In this document: positions 7,955 to 16,366 of the stretch, in pieces
How positions within the stretch are numbered: the first letter of the stretch is position 1
Layout of the letters: every line of letters starts with the position of its first letter
Source: Pseudonocardia sulfidoxydans NBRC 16205
Lineage (GTDB): Bacteria; Actinomycetota; Actinomycetes; Mycobacteriales; Pseudonocardiaceae
Direction: 5' to 3'
NCBI RefSeq assembly: GCF_007989085.1
Contig: NZ_BJVJ01000007.1
Location: 62,001 to 126,000, forward strand
DNA length: 64,000 nucleotides
Made by a program: the position numbers and the translations under genes
Notes under the pieces: model-generated
The model's input: only the letters and a program-made list of their open reading frames with translations
What the model was told of the DNA's origin: nothing
Databases searched by the model: none

Positions 7955-10415
7955 CGTCCTGCAGCCCCTCCCCGATCACCTGGGCGGACTCCAGGCCGGC
8001 GTACTCGTCTGCCGTCATGCCGAGGAGCTCCGTGACGACGTAGCGGTTGTGCTCACCGAGCATCGGTGCCCTGCGCCGGTGGATGTCGTAGCGGTCGCGG
8101 GAGAACCGGACGGGCCACCCGGCGACGAGCGTCGTGCCCTCCCGCGGGTGCGGGACCTGCTCGTAGAACCGGCGCGACGTGAACTGCGTGAGCTCCGGCT
8201 CGTGCGGCATCGCGACCCGGCCGACCGGGACGCCGGCGCTCCACAACAGGTCGAGGATCTCGGCGACGGTGTGCCCGGCACACCACGCCGCGAGCCGGGT
8301 GTCGATCTCGTCCTCGCGCGCCTTGCGCCCGGCGGCGCTCGCGAGCGGCTCCCCGAGCGCCCAGTCCGGCCGGCCGAGGGCCTCGACCAGCACGGACCAC
8401 TGCGCGTCGGTCTCGACCGAGATCGCGACCCGCGGGCCGCCGAGGCCGTCGGGCGGGTCCGCCGTCCGGTAGAGGTTCTGCGGTGCCGCGACGGGTGACC
8501 GGTTCCCGGTCCGGTGGGCCAGCACGCCGTAGGCCGCGTACTCGACGACCTGCTCGGCGGCCACGTTGAGCGCGCTCGCCACCATGGGGACCTCCACGAG
8601 CATTCCCTCGCCGGTCCGGTCCCGGACCGCCAGCGCGACCTGCAGCGCGAACGCGGCGTGGGCGCCGGCGAGCGGGTCGCAGACACCGCTCGGGACCTGA
8701 GGGGCCTCGTCCGGGAAGCCGGTCACCCAGGCCATCCCGGAGGCCTGCTCCATGGTCTGGGCGAATCCGGTGCGGTCGCGCCACGGCCCGGCCAGCCCGA
8801 ACGCGGGCATCCGCACGACGATCAGCCCCGGGTTGGTCTGGCGCAGCACGTCGTACCCGAGACCCCACGAGTCCAGGACGCGGGGGCTGAAGTTCTCGAC
8901 GAGCACGTCGCTGCGGTCGAGCAGGTCGACCAGCAGGTCGGGGCCGCGGGGGCGGTCCAGGCGCAGGCCGAGCCCGAGCTTGTTGGTGTTCGTCGCGTGG
9001 AACAGCGGCGCGTACTCCCACCACTGGTCCTCGTCGAGGCGCCGGGTGCTCAGTGTCCGCATCCCGTCCGGCCGAGCGGGCGACTCGATCTTGACGACCT
9101 CGGCGCCGTGCATCCCGAGGAACTGGGCCGCCGAGGGTCCCGCCCAGAAGGCGGTCAGCTCGATGACGCGCAGGTCGTCGAAGGGGAGCCGGCCCGACGG
9201 TGCCCGCTGCGGCGGTGCGGGCGCGGCGGGGCGCGGCGGGGCGGGGCGGGGCTGCGCGGCTCGGTGCACCCAGTCCGCGGTGTGCTCACCGAGCGCCGGG
9301 GGCGGGCCGAGCGGGGGCAGACCGACCTTGCCGTGCAGCCGGTAGGGCGTCGCGGGCTGCACGAACCCGCCGCGCGGGGTCTCGACGAACATCCCCTGGT
9401 CGGCGAAGTGGTCGATGGTGGGCACCGTGGCGCCCGTCCCCACCGGCGCGGCCGGCACCCGCAGGGCGGCGGCCAGTTCGAGGATCTCCGCGGTCGTGCG
9501 GGACGCCGCCCACGCGTCGATGTGGGCGGTGAGCTCGTCGCGGCGCCGCTCGCGCTCCTCGGCCGAGCCCAGGGACGCGTCGTCCATCCAGTCGACCCGC
9601 TCGACGAGCGCGCAGAAGTCGAGCCACTGCTGGCCGGTCACGGTCATGAAACCGACCCAGCCGTCGGCGGTGGCGTGGATACCGGGCAGCAGCGACACCG
9701 GGTGCGGGTCCCGGGGTCGGCCGGCCTCGGCGAAGTAGGTGACGGGGTGCATGTTGGTGAGGCTGAGCGCGACCGCGTCGAGCACGGACGTGTCGAGGAT
9801 CTGTCCCCCGGGGTCGATCCGCTGTCGGCGGCGTGAGGCGAGCAACCCGGTCGCGGCGAACGTGCCTGCGGCCCATTCCCCCACCCTGCCGCCGACGCTC
9901 ACGGGCGGTTTCCCCGGCAGTCCCCGCCAGCCGATGGCACCGGCCCAGGCCTGCAGCGTGAACTCCGTCGCAGCCCGGTCGGCCCACGGCCCGTCGAGAC
10001 CGAAATGGGTCAGGGCCACCACGTCGAGGGCGGGGAAGCGCGCGTGCAGGGCGGTGGGGTGCAGCTCGGGCAGCGCAGCCAGCCGGGAACCCGGCGACCA
10101 GACGACGGCGTCCGCGACGGCGAGCAGGTCCGACACGAACGCGAGGTCGGCAGGCCGCTCGGGATCGGCCACGACGCTCTGCTTGCCGCAGGCCAGGAAC
10201 TGGAACAGCGCGCCGTCCTCGCCCGGCGGGGACACGGTGCCTGCGGCCGACCGGCGGCGCAGCCCGTCCCCTTCGGGCGGCTCCACCTTGACGACGACGG
10301 CGCCCGCCCCGGCGAGCAGCCGGGTGCAGTAGGCGCCGGCGATCCCGCTCGACAGGTCGGCGACGGTGTAGTCGTCCAGGGGGGCCATGTCCGCCGGCGC
10401 CGGGGCCGTGGTCAC
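7947..10415 (-). CDS. Tandem two-domain CaiB/BaiF (family III) CoA transferase
   Basis: This 822-residue protein is two complete class III CoA transferase units in one chain, joined by a proline/alanine-rich linker around residues 400-420 ('PRPAPPRPAAPAPPQRAP'). Unit 1 has 'VADLSSGIAGAYCTRLLAGAGAVVVKVE'-type features and a 'VGEWAAG' segment where the family's catalytic Asp loop lies. Unit 2 has 'VIELTAFWAGPSAAQFLG' and 'SGVCDPLAG', which keeps the Asp. The family moves CoA between acyl-CoA and free acids without ATP. The GTG start overlaps the monooxygenase stop (GTGA). Single-domain members normally dimerise as interlocked rings, so this may be a pseudo-heterodimer. Confidence 0.88.
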   Translation of the reverse strand: MTTAPAPADMAPLDDYTVADLSSGIAGAYCTRLLAGAGAVVVKVEPPEGDGLRRRSAAGTVSPPGEDGALFQFLACGKQSVVADPERPADLAFVSDLLAVADAVVWSPGSRLAALPELHPTALHARFPALDVVALTHFGLDGPWADRAATEFTLQAWAGAIGWRGLPGKPPVSVGGRVGEWAAGTFAATGLLASRRRQRIDPGGQILDTSVLDAVALSLTNMHPVTYFAEAGRPRDPHPVSLLPGIHATADGWVGFMTVTGQQWLDFCALVERVDWMDDASLGSAEERERRRDELTAHIDAWAASRTTAEILELAAALRVPAAPVGTGATVPTIDHFADQGMFVETPRGGFVQPATPYRLHGKVGLPPLGPPPALGEHTADWVHRAAQPRPAPPRPAAPAPPQRAPSGRLPFDDLRVIELTAFWAGPSAAQFLGMHGAEVVKIESPARPDGMRTLSTRRLDEDQWWEYAPLFHATNTNKLGLGLRLDRPRGPDLLVDLLDRSDVLVENFSPRVLDSWGLGYDVLRQTNPGLIVVRMPAFGLAGPWRDRTGFAQTMEQASGMAWVTGFPDEAPQVPSGVCDPLAGAHAAFALQVALAVRDRTGEGMLVEVPMVASALNVAAEQVVEYAAYGVLAHRTGNRSPVAAPQNLYRTADPPDGLGGPRVAISVETDAQWSVLVEALGRPDWALGEPLASAAGRKAREDEIDTRLAAWCAGHTVAEILDLLWSAGVPVGRVAMPHEPELTQFTSRRFYEQVPHPREGTTLVAGWPVRFSRDRYDIHRRRAPMLGEHNRYVVTELLGMTADEYAGLESAQVIGEGLQDDG

Positions 10416-11902
10416 GTGCGCTCCCCGAGCGTGACGGCGAAGGCCTCGAGGTCGTCCACGCGCGTCATCCGGTCGTACTCGACGACGGTGTACGGGCACT
10501 GGGTGACGACCCGGCCCGAGGGTGCCCGGTAGTACCGGCTGCCCTCGACCTGCCAGGCGCGTACCGCCCCGATGTCCGCCTGCAGCTGCGCGTTGTAGGC
10601 GGTCACGACCTCGGGCCGGACCTCCAGCGCGTGCACACCGTTCTTGAGCAGGTACACGGTCTTGCCGACGATGTAGCGGGTCTGGGTCTCCAGCTTGTCG
10701 ATGATCGACCCGCCGTTGGTGTTGGGCCCGTAGAGCATGAACAGGTTCGGGAAGTCCTCCACGGTCATGCCCAGGTAGGCGTATGCGCCGTCGGCCCACT
10801 TGTCGCGCAGCGCGACGCCGTCGCGGCCGACGACGTCGACGACCGACAGGAACTTGTGGGCCAGGTAGCCCGTCGCGAGCACGATGTGGTCGGTCGGATG
10901 GTCGGTGCCGTCCGCGGTGCGGATGGCGGCCGGCGTGATCTCGGCGATCGGGCTGGTCACGAGGGTGACGTCGGGCCGGTTGAAGGCCTCGTAGAACTCC
11001 GAGGACAGCAGCGGCCGCTGCGCACCGAGCCGGGCGGTCGGGCGCAGGGCCTCCCGGATCGTGGGATCGCCGACCGTGTCGAGGTTGGCCAGTGCGATCG
11101 CCGTCTGCTCGGCGATCTTGGCCTCGCTGTCCAGGTCGGCGAACAGCTCGTCGAGCTCGCGGGCGGCCTTCGCGCGCCCGGCCTCGACCACGGACCGGTC
11201 GTGGCGGCGGGCGCGTCGCTGCTCCTCGGTGTAGAGGCCGTGCTCCTTGGGGAACACCCAGTTCGACGTGCGCTGGAAGACCGACAGGTGACCGGTGTGC
11301 GGGGCGATGGTCGGCACGACCTGGGTCGCGCTCGCCGCGGTACCGATGACCGACACCCGACGCCCGGCGAGGAGATCGAGGTCCCCGTCGGCCCACTCGG
11401 CGGTGTGCGTGACCGGTCCGGCGAAGGTGTCGAGACCGGGGACGGCGGGTGGGACGAACTCGTTGAACATCCCCACGGCGCCGACGAGGACCCGGGCCGT
11501 CCACCGGCGGCCGTTCGCGTCGAGGAGGGTCCAGCGACCGGCCTCGTCGTCCCAGCGCGCGGACACCACGTGGACGCCGAGCCGGATCGTGTCCCGCACA
11601 CCGAACCGATCGACCGCGATCTCCATGTACTCGACGATCTCCGCGCGGGTGGCGAAGGGGCGCACCCACTCGTGGTCGAGGAAGAAGCTGAAGGAGTAGA
11701 GGTCGGTCGAGACGTCGCAGGCCAGCCCGGGATACCGGTTGTTGAACCAGGTCCCACCGACGCCCGCCGACTTCTCGAGGACCAGTACGTCGTCGATCCC
11801 CGCCTGGCGGAGCTGGATGGCCGTACAGATCCCACCGGGACCGGCGCCGATGACGATCACGTCCGCGGCGGCCTCGCCGGTCTCGCCGTTGTCCGCTCCC
11901 AC
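10412..11902 (-). CDS. FAD-dependent Baeyer-Villiger-type monooxygenase
   Basis: This 496-residue flavoprotein has two Rossmann motifs, 'GAGPGG' at residues 19-24 for FAD and 'VIGTAASA' near 185-192 for NADPH. The Baeyer-Villiger fingerprint FxGxxxHxxxW appears as 'FAGPVTHTAEW' (residues 160-170). These enzymes insert oxygen next to a ketone, making an ester or lactone, using NADPH and O2. The start is GTG at 11902, with a purine-rich GGGAGG about 9 bases upstream. It is the first gene of a nine-gene minus-strand operon ending at 127. The substrate is unknown; a cyclic or aryl ketone would fit the downstream CoA transferase and HyuAB. Confidence 0.9.
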   Translation of the reverse strand: MGADNGETGEAAADVIVIGAGPGGICTAIQLRQAGIDDVLVLEKSAGVGGTWFNNRYPGLACDVSTDLYSFSFFLDHEWVRPFATRAEIVEYMEIAVDRFGVRDTIRLGVHVVSARWDDEAGRWTLLDANGRRWTARVLVGAVGMFNEFVPPAVPGLDTFAGPVTHTAEWADGDLDLLAGRRVSVIGTAASATQVVPTIAPHTGHLSVFQRTSNWVFPKEHGLYTEEQRRARRHDRSVVEAGRAKAARELDELFADLDSEAKIAEQTAIALANLDTVGDPTIREALRPTARLGAQRPLLSSEFYEAFNRPDVTLVTSPIAEITPAAIRTADGTDHPTDHIVLATGYLAHKFLSVVDVVGRDGVALRDKWADGAYAYLGMTVEDFPNLFMLYGPNTNGGSIIDKLETQTRYIVGKTVYLLKNGVHALEVRPEVVTAYNAQLQADIGAVRAWQVEGSRYYRAPSGRVVTQCPYTVVEYDRMTRVDDLEAFAVTLGERT

Positions 11903-11936
11903 GAGGGTGCCTCCCGTATCTCCGGATCGTGTCGCG

Positions 11937-11979
11937 ACGCTACCTTTTCGGATGCAGCATCGTCAAGATTGGATCCCAC
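11937..11979 (-). promoter_or_regulatory. Promoter and VanR-like operator for the 11902-127 operon
   Basis: Read on the minus strand, the palindrome GTGGGATCCAAT (11968-11979, 10 of 12 matches to ATTGGATCCAAT as an inverted site) is followed by one base, then -35 TTGACG (11961-11966), an 18-base spacer and -10 TAGCGT (11937-11942). Transcription would start near 11930, leaving a leader of about 28 bases. The operator overlaps the last codons of the acyl-CoA synthetase gene. Confidence 0.65.
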
Positions 11980-13465
11980 TCACGACGTCGTCCCGGACGA
12001 CGCGGCGCAGCAGCTTGCCGGTGTCCGTGTAGGGGAGTTCCTCGCGGAAGGCGACGACAGCCGGCGCGCACGTCGACCGCAGGAGTGCGCGGACGTGAGC
12101 ACGCAGGTCGTCGGCCGCCACCGCGGCCCCGGGTTCGAGCACGACGGCAGCCGCGACGGCCTCGCCCCACTCCGGGTCCGGGACACCGAAGACGGCGACG
12201 TCCGCGACGGCCGGGTGCTCCAGCACCGCCGCCTCGATCTCGCCCGGCGACAGGTTCTCCCCACCCCGGACGATCACGTCGTCGAGGCGGCCGAACACGT
12301 AGAGGAAGCCGCTGTCGTCGAGCATCCCCGCGTCCCGGGTGGGGAACCAGCCGTCGGCCCGGGTGGCGCGGTGCCCGACGTACTCGCCGGACACCTGCTC
12401 ACCGCGCACCCAGATCTCGCCACGCTCCCCCGCCGCCAGCTCCTCGCCCTCCGGGCCGCGGATGCTCACGTCGAGACCGGGCACCGGCCGACCGACGGAA
12501 CCCAGCCGGGCCCGGACCTGCGGGTCCGACGACGCGAACGCCTCGCGATGGTCGTCCGGGCCCAGCACGGCGACGGTGCTCGAGGTCTCGGTGAGCCCGT
12601 AGGCGTTGACGAACCCGACGCCGGGGAAGGCCTCGAGGGCCCGCTGGATCACGGGGAGCGGCATGGGCCCGCCGCCGTAGGACAGCGACCGCAGGGCGGG
12701 CAGGCCGGCGCCGTCGAGATCGTCGAGGATGCGGCCGAGCATGGTGGGCACGACCATCGCGTGCGTGATCTGCTCGCGCCGGGCGAGGTCGGTCCACACG
12801 CGGGCGTCGAAGGACTCCAGACGAACCACGCGCCGGCCCGCGAACAGGTTCGACAGCACCGCGGAGACACCTGCGACGTGGTACGGCGGGACCCCGACGA
12901 GGGCGGCCTCGTCCGGCCCGGCGCCCCCGTACTCGACCGTGGAGAGGATGTAGGAAACCAGGTTGTGGTGACGCAGGATGGCGGCTTTCGGCTCACCGGA
13001 GGTCCCGCTGGTGAACAGCAGCACGGCAACGGCGTCCGGGTCCGACGGAGCCTCCGCGATGGGCGGCACCGCCGCGTCGGCGGCGGCCGCGAGGAGCTCG
13101 TGGCGGGGCAACAGGGTGATGCCCGCGATCGTCCCGATCCGTTCGGCGACGGACCCGTCCGCCACCACGACGGTGGCCGGTGCCAGCCGCTCGACGACCG
13201 CCCGTAGCCGGTCGTCGGCCAACCGGTAGTTGAGCGGGGCGAACGGGACGCCCGCGTACGCCGCGCCGAGCAGTGCCAGCGGCACGGCGTCGGAGTTGAG
13301 GTCGATCATGCCCAGCCGCTCGACGGACCCGGCCACGAGCAGGGCGCCGACGCGCCGCGCCCGCAGGTCCAGCTCCGAGAAGCTGAGTCCGTCCGCGAGC
13401 CCGCCCGCCGCGATCCGGTCCCCCATCCCGTCGGCGGCCATCGTCGAGAGCATCGTGATGTTCAT
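11963..13465 (-). CDS. Acyl-CoA synthetase (AMP-forming, FadD-like)
   Basis: This 500-residue ANL-superfamily enzyme activates a carboxylic acid through an acyl-adenylate to its CoA thioester. The P-loop motif 'LLFTSGTSGEPKAA' is at residues 149-162. 'NAYGLTETSSTVAV' follows, then the hinge and C-domain 'FGRLDDVIVRGGENLSPGEIE', and the catalytic lysine region 'TDTGKLLRRVV' near the C terminus. The protein is short but complete. It is transcribed divergently from the GntR regulator at 13611, with a GGATCC-centred site between them. It is probably the entry step that commits the island's carboxylate substrate. Confidence 0.92.
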   Translation of the reverse strand: MNITMLSTMAADGMGDRIAAGGLADGLSFSELDLRARRVGALLVAGSVERLGMIDLNSDAVPLALLGAAYAGVPFAPLNYRLADDRLRAVVERLAPATVVVADGSVAERIGTIAGITLLPRHELLAAAADAAVPPIAEAPSDPDAVAVLLFTSGTSGEPKAAILRHHNLVSYILSTVEYGGAGPDEAALVGVPPYHVAGVSAVLSNLFAGRRVVRLESFDARVWTDLARREQITHAMVVPTMLGRILDDLDGAGLPALRSLSYGGGPMPLPVIQRALEAFPGVGFVNAYGLTETSSTVAVLGPDDHREAFASSDPQVRARLGSVGRPVPGLDVSIRGPEGEELAAGERGEIWVRGEQVSGEYVGHRATRADGWFPTRDAGMLDDSGFLYVFGRLDDVIVRGGENLSPGEIEAAVLEHPAVADVAVFGVPDPEWGEAVAAAVVLEPGAAVAADDLRAHVRALLRSTCAPAVVAFREELPYTDTGKLLRRVVRDDVVSGIQS

Positions 13466-13504
13466 GGCGCACTGCAGGCGGTTGCTGTATCCATATCGAC
13501 AAGT

Positions 13505-13516
13505 TTAGGATCCCAT
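13505..13516. promoter_or_regulatory. GGATCC-centred operator in the synthetase/GntR divergent region
   Basis: TTAGGATCCCAT matches ATTGGATCCAAT at 9 of 12 positions and sits about 40 bases upstream of the acyl-CoA synthetase ATG. On the minus strand a TTGTCG follows it, but a convincing -10 at 17 bases is missing. An alternative -35 (TTGATG at 13518-13523) would place the operator inside the promoter. It is a likely site for the adjacent GntR protein. Confidence 0.5.
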
Positions 13517-13601
13517 CAACGCCAAGTCGAGCAGTTGCAAGGAGTCACCGTGCCGATCGAACAGAGTGTCGGCGGCATGACTGCGATCCGACACGACGTA
13601 G

Positions 13602-13613
13602 ACTGGATCCATG
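13602..13613. promoter_or_regulatory. Operator overlapping the GntR start codon
   Basis: ACTGGATCCATG, 9 of 12 matches to ATTGGATCCAAT, ends on the ATG of the GntR gene. A possible -10 TAGACT (13599-13604) overlaps it, with a poor -35 about 16 bases upstream, so the transcript would be leaderless. Binding here would block the regulator's own transcription. Confidence 0.5.
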
Positions 13614-14375
13614 ATGGCCGAGGCGACAGCCACCGGAAGCACGCCCGCCCGCGTCACGACACCACGCCGGGCCAACGACCGCGACCTCGTCGACTCACTG
13701 GTCACGGTGCTGCAGGAGCGGATCAACGCGGGCGAGATCCCCGCCGGGTCGTGGCTGCGGCAGGAGGCACTCGCGAAGGAGCTCGGCGTCAGCCGCATGC
13801 CCGTACGGGAGGCGCTGCGCGAGCTCCAGGCCCGGGGCAGCGTCGAGCTGATCGCCAACCGCGGCGCCCGGGTACGGCTGCCCTCGACCCGGGACATCAT
13901 CGAGGTCTACGAGCTCCACGGGCTCCTGCAGGGCCACGCCGGGGAGGCTGCCGCCGAGCTGATCACCTCGCAGCAGCTCGACCGGCTGGCGGCGGCGGAG
14001 GAGCTGTTCCGGCAGTCGGTCGAGGACCTTCGGGCGGCCGACGACGACACCACGACGGCACAGCGCCACTGGCACGAGGCGAACACCGAGTTCCACACGG
14101 TGATCATCGAGGCCGGTGGCAACAAGCACCTCGCGGAGATGTACGACAACCTGCACCACAAGGTCCCGCGCAACCTCACCTGGATCGCCCTGGGCAACGA
14201 CGTGCGCCGGCTCGAGAAGGACGCCGCGGAGCACGCCGGAATCCTCGACGCGATCGGCCGCGGCGACCCCGCCGCCACCCGTGCCCTGCTGACCGAGCAC
14301 GTCAAGAGGGCCAGCGACCTGCTCGTCCGCACCGTGGACGAGATCGGACAGGACAGTCCCCCACGGCGGAGGTGA
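13611..14375 (+). CDS. GntR-family transcriptional regulator, FCD subfamily (VanR-like)
   Basis: This 254-residue protein has an N-terminal winged helix (residues 25-95) with 'LRQEALAKELGVSRMPVREALRELQARG', the standard GntR recognition helix. A C-terminal all-helical FCD domain (about 105-245) keeps the metal-ligand histidines in 'EANTEFHTVIIEAGG', 'EHAGILDAIG' and 'LLTEHVKRA'. FCD regulators sense small organic acids. Two ATGs are adjacent (13611 and 13614). Two GGATCC-centred palindromes flank the gene's promoter and five more lie upstream of other operons. The Caulobacter FCD protein VanR binds ATTGGATCCAAT, so this is the best candidate regulator of the whole island. That link is inference from motif and family. 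Confidence 0.9.
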   Translation: MMAEATATGSTPARVTTPRRANDRDLVDSLVTVLQERINAGEIPAGSWLRQEALAKELGVSRMPVREALRELQARGSVELIANRGARVRLPSTRDIIEVYELHGLLQGHAGEAAAELITSQQLDRLAAAEELFRQSVEDLRAADDDTTTAQRHWHEANTEFHTVIIEAGGNKHLAEMYDNLHHKVPRNLTWIALGNDVRRLEKDAAEHAGILDAIGRGDPAATRALLTEHVKRASDLLVRTVDEIGQDSPPRRR

Positions 14376-14415
14376 CCGCTGGTGGTCGCCGCCGCCCTCC
14401 TCGGAGAGGCGAGTC

Positions 14416-14721
14416 ATGACCACATCCCCCCTGCGCCCCGGCCTCCGGCTCCGCAGCCGGACCTGCACCGCCGAGGTCGTCGTCGTCCGCCCCGGGCCCG
14501 GCACCGGCGTGCTCGAGTGCGGCGGCGAGCCGATGACCTCCGACGACGTCGACGCTCCGGCGGGGGCGGCCGACGGGCCCGGCGTGCTGCTCGGCAAGCG
14601 CTACACCGACGAGTCCCGCACGCTCGAGGTGCTGGCCACCAAGGCCGGCACCGGACCGCTGAGCCTCGACGGGGTCGCGCTGACCGTCAAGGCGGCCAAG
14701 ACGTTGCCGGCATCGGACTGA
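14416..14721 (+). CDS. Conserved small protein of unknown function
   Basis: This 101-residue protein has no signal peptide. It contains 'LECGGEPM' near residue 37 and a C-terminal half 'GVLLGKRYTDESRTLEVLATKAG' that reads like a small beta-rich fold. I recall similar short proteins next to TetR and CoA-ligase genes in actinomycetes but no assigned function. It lies 40 bases after the GntR gene and 57 bases before the first TetR, all on the plus strand, so it may be cotranscribed with either. The single Cys-Gly-Gly could bind a metal only with a partner. Confidence 0.6.
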   Translation: MTTSPLRPGLRLRSRTCTAEVVVVRPGPGTGVLECGGEPMTSDDVDAPAGAADGPGVLLGKRYTDESRTLEVLATKAGTGPLSLDGVALTVKAAKTLPASD

Positions 14722-14778
14722 TCCGGGAGCCCGTCGCACTACGATCGGTGTTCCGCGACACCAGCCGGGGGACGACCG

Positions 14779-15375
14779 ATGACGAAGATCCGCAACAAGG
14801 AGCAGCTCGTCGAGGCCGCGGCCAGGGTCTTCACCGAGAAGGGCTACGCCGCCACGCGGATCGAGGACATCGCGGCCGAGCTGGGCGTCATGCAGGGCAG
14901 CCTCTACTACCACGTGGGCAGCAAGGCGGCGCTGCACCGGCTCGTGGTGCAACACCACCTGCAGCTGCTGCTGGCCAGGCTCACCGCGATCGTCGACGGT
15001 CCCGCGGAGCCGGCCGAGAAGCTGCGGCTGGCCATTCTCGGCCACCTCACGCACGTGGAACAGCACCTGCGGGAGGCCCCGGACTGGTTCAGCGACCCCA
15101 CGACCGCGGCGGACATCACCGACGAGGAGACGGCCCGGCACCGCGACCTGGTGCTGCGCTACCGCGCGGGCTGGGCCCGGATCGTCGAGGAGGCCGTCGC
15201 CCGTCGCGAGGTCGCCGCGGACACGGACGCGACGGCCGTCGCGATCTCGCTGATCAGCATGTGCGACTACGTGTCGTACTGGTTCCGCCGCGACGGCGGC
15301 AAGCGGATCGAGGAGATCGCCGCGCTGCAGCACGAGATCGTGTGGTCCGGCATCGCCGCTCCTCGCGCGATCTGA
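14779..15375 (+). CDS. TetR-family regulator (first of a tandem pair)
   Basis: This 198-residue protein has an N-terminal helix-turn-helix (residues 8-55), 'TRIEDIAAELGVMQGSLYYHVGSKAALHRLV', followed by a helical ligand-binding domain. It closely resembles the next gene at 15465 (both start MTKIR and share 'IEDIA.ELGV.QGSLYYHV'), so the two arose by duplication. They precede the MFS exporter and oxidoreductase genes. A short inverted repeat GGTGT...ACACC (14747-14762) lies just upstream of the start and could be its operator. Confidence 0.88.
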   Translation: MTKIRNKEQLVEAAARVFTEKGYAATRIEDIAAELGVMQGSLYYHVGSKAALHRLVVQHHLQLLLARLTAIVDGPAEPAEKLRLAILGHLTHVEQHLREAPDWFSDPTTAADITDEETARHRDLVLRYRAGWARIVEEAVARREVAADTDATAVAISLISMCDYVSYWFRRDGGKRIEEIAALQHEIVWSGIAAPRAI

Positions 15376-15464
15376 CGCCGATCACCGATTCTTTCGAGGA
15401 CGGTTCGGTTCTGCGGCTATGCTTGCCCGGTCGACACCGAGTCGGGGCGGGGGCTGAACGGGAC

Positions 15465-16085
15465 ATGACCAAGATCCGCAGCCGGCAGCAGGTCGTCGAC
15501 GCCGCCGCCAAGGTGTTCGCCGAGAAGGGCTACGACAACGCCCGCATCGAGGACATCGCCAAGGAGCTCGGCGTCCTGCAGGGCAGCCTGTACTACCACG
15601 TCAGCAGCAAGGCCGCACTGCTGCGGCTCGTGACCCGCGAACAGTTCACCGAGGTCGTGGTGAAGCTGGAGAAGCTCGTCGCCGGCCGCGAGTCGCCCCG
15701 CGACAAGCTCGGGAAGGCCGTCCGCGCACAGCAACGCTACGTGGACCGGCACCGGACGTCCTCGCCACGCTGGTTCACCGACGCCCATGACCCGCGGCGC
15801 ACCGAGATCGAGGCCGACGAGGACGCGAGGCTGCTCGCCCGTTACCGCGCGGCGTGGAAGTCGATCCTCGAGGAGGGCGTCGCCGCGGGCGACATCTCGT
15901 CGGCGATCGACCCGACCGTCACCGTGCTGACCCTGCTCGGCATGTGCATCTCCCCCGCCGCCTGGCCCCCGCCGGGTCCCGGCCGCTCTCCCACCACCAT
16001 GGCCGCGCTCCAGCTCGACATCGTGTGGTCGGGGCTCGCGCGCACGGAGGGCGCCACGGGCCCGGAGCAGCCCGGTCCCGCCTGA
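15465..16085 (+). CDS. TetR-family regulator (second of a tandem pair)
   Basis: This 206-residue paralogue of the preceding TetR has the helix-turn-helix 'ARIEDIAKELGVLQGSLYYHVSSKAALLRLV'. The ligand domain diverges and ends in a proline-rich stretch 'PAAWPPPGPGRSP' where the sister protein has an aromatic helix, so the effector probably differs. The ATG at 15465 is used because it aligns with the sister's start. It is followed by 281 bases before the MFS gene, which contain a perfect TTCGAA-type palindrome. Confidence 0.85.
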   Translation: MTKIRSRQQVVDAAAKVFAEKGYDNARIEDIAKELGVLQGSLYYHVSSKAALLRLVTREQFTEVVVKLEKLVAGRESPRDKLGKAVRAQQRYVDRHRTSSPRWFTDAHDPRRTEIEADEDARLLARYRAAWKSILEEGVAAGDISSAIDPTVTVLTLLGMCISPAAWPPPGPGRSPTTMAALQLDIVWSGLARTEGATGPEQPGPA

Positions 16086-16178
16086 CGCGGCTGCGCTCCG
16101 CGCCTGACGGGAGCGCTGCGGGAGTGCGCCCGGAGAGGGCCCTCCGCGATGCTTGACCACGAACGTGTCGCGTGCCAT

Positions 16179-16199
16179 ATTTCGAAGGCGATTCGAAAT
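16179..16199. promoter_or_regulatory. Perfect palindrome upstream of the MFS gene
   Basis: ATTTCGAA, five bases (GGCGA), then TTCGAAAT form an inverted repeat in the 281-base gap 16086-16366 between the second TetR and the MFS transporter. The size and symmetry suit a TetR dimer. Apart from short GC-rich inverted repeats just after the TetR stop, nothing else is recognisable in the gap. Confidence 0.5.
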
Positions 16200-16366
16200 T
16201 CTGGGTGGTAGGGCAACCTCTCGCGACAGGTCCGCCGACCCGTCCGACACCCGTTCGGTACTGCCCCGAGCAGACACGCCGCCGCCGCCCTCGTGGCAGA
16301 CGCGCGCCGAGTCCCTCGTCCCGCACGTAGCACGCAGGCCAGGCGTCATCCGTCGAGAGGATCAGC

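Noticed and set aside
13505-13900. Minus-strand open frame covering the GntR gene start
   Set aside because: Antisense to a confident regulator; no motif and overlaps the shared promoter region.
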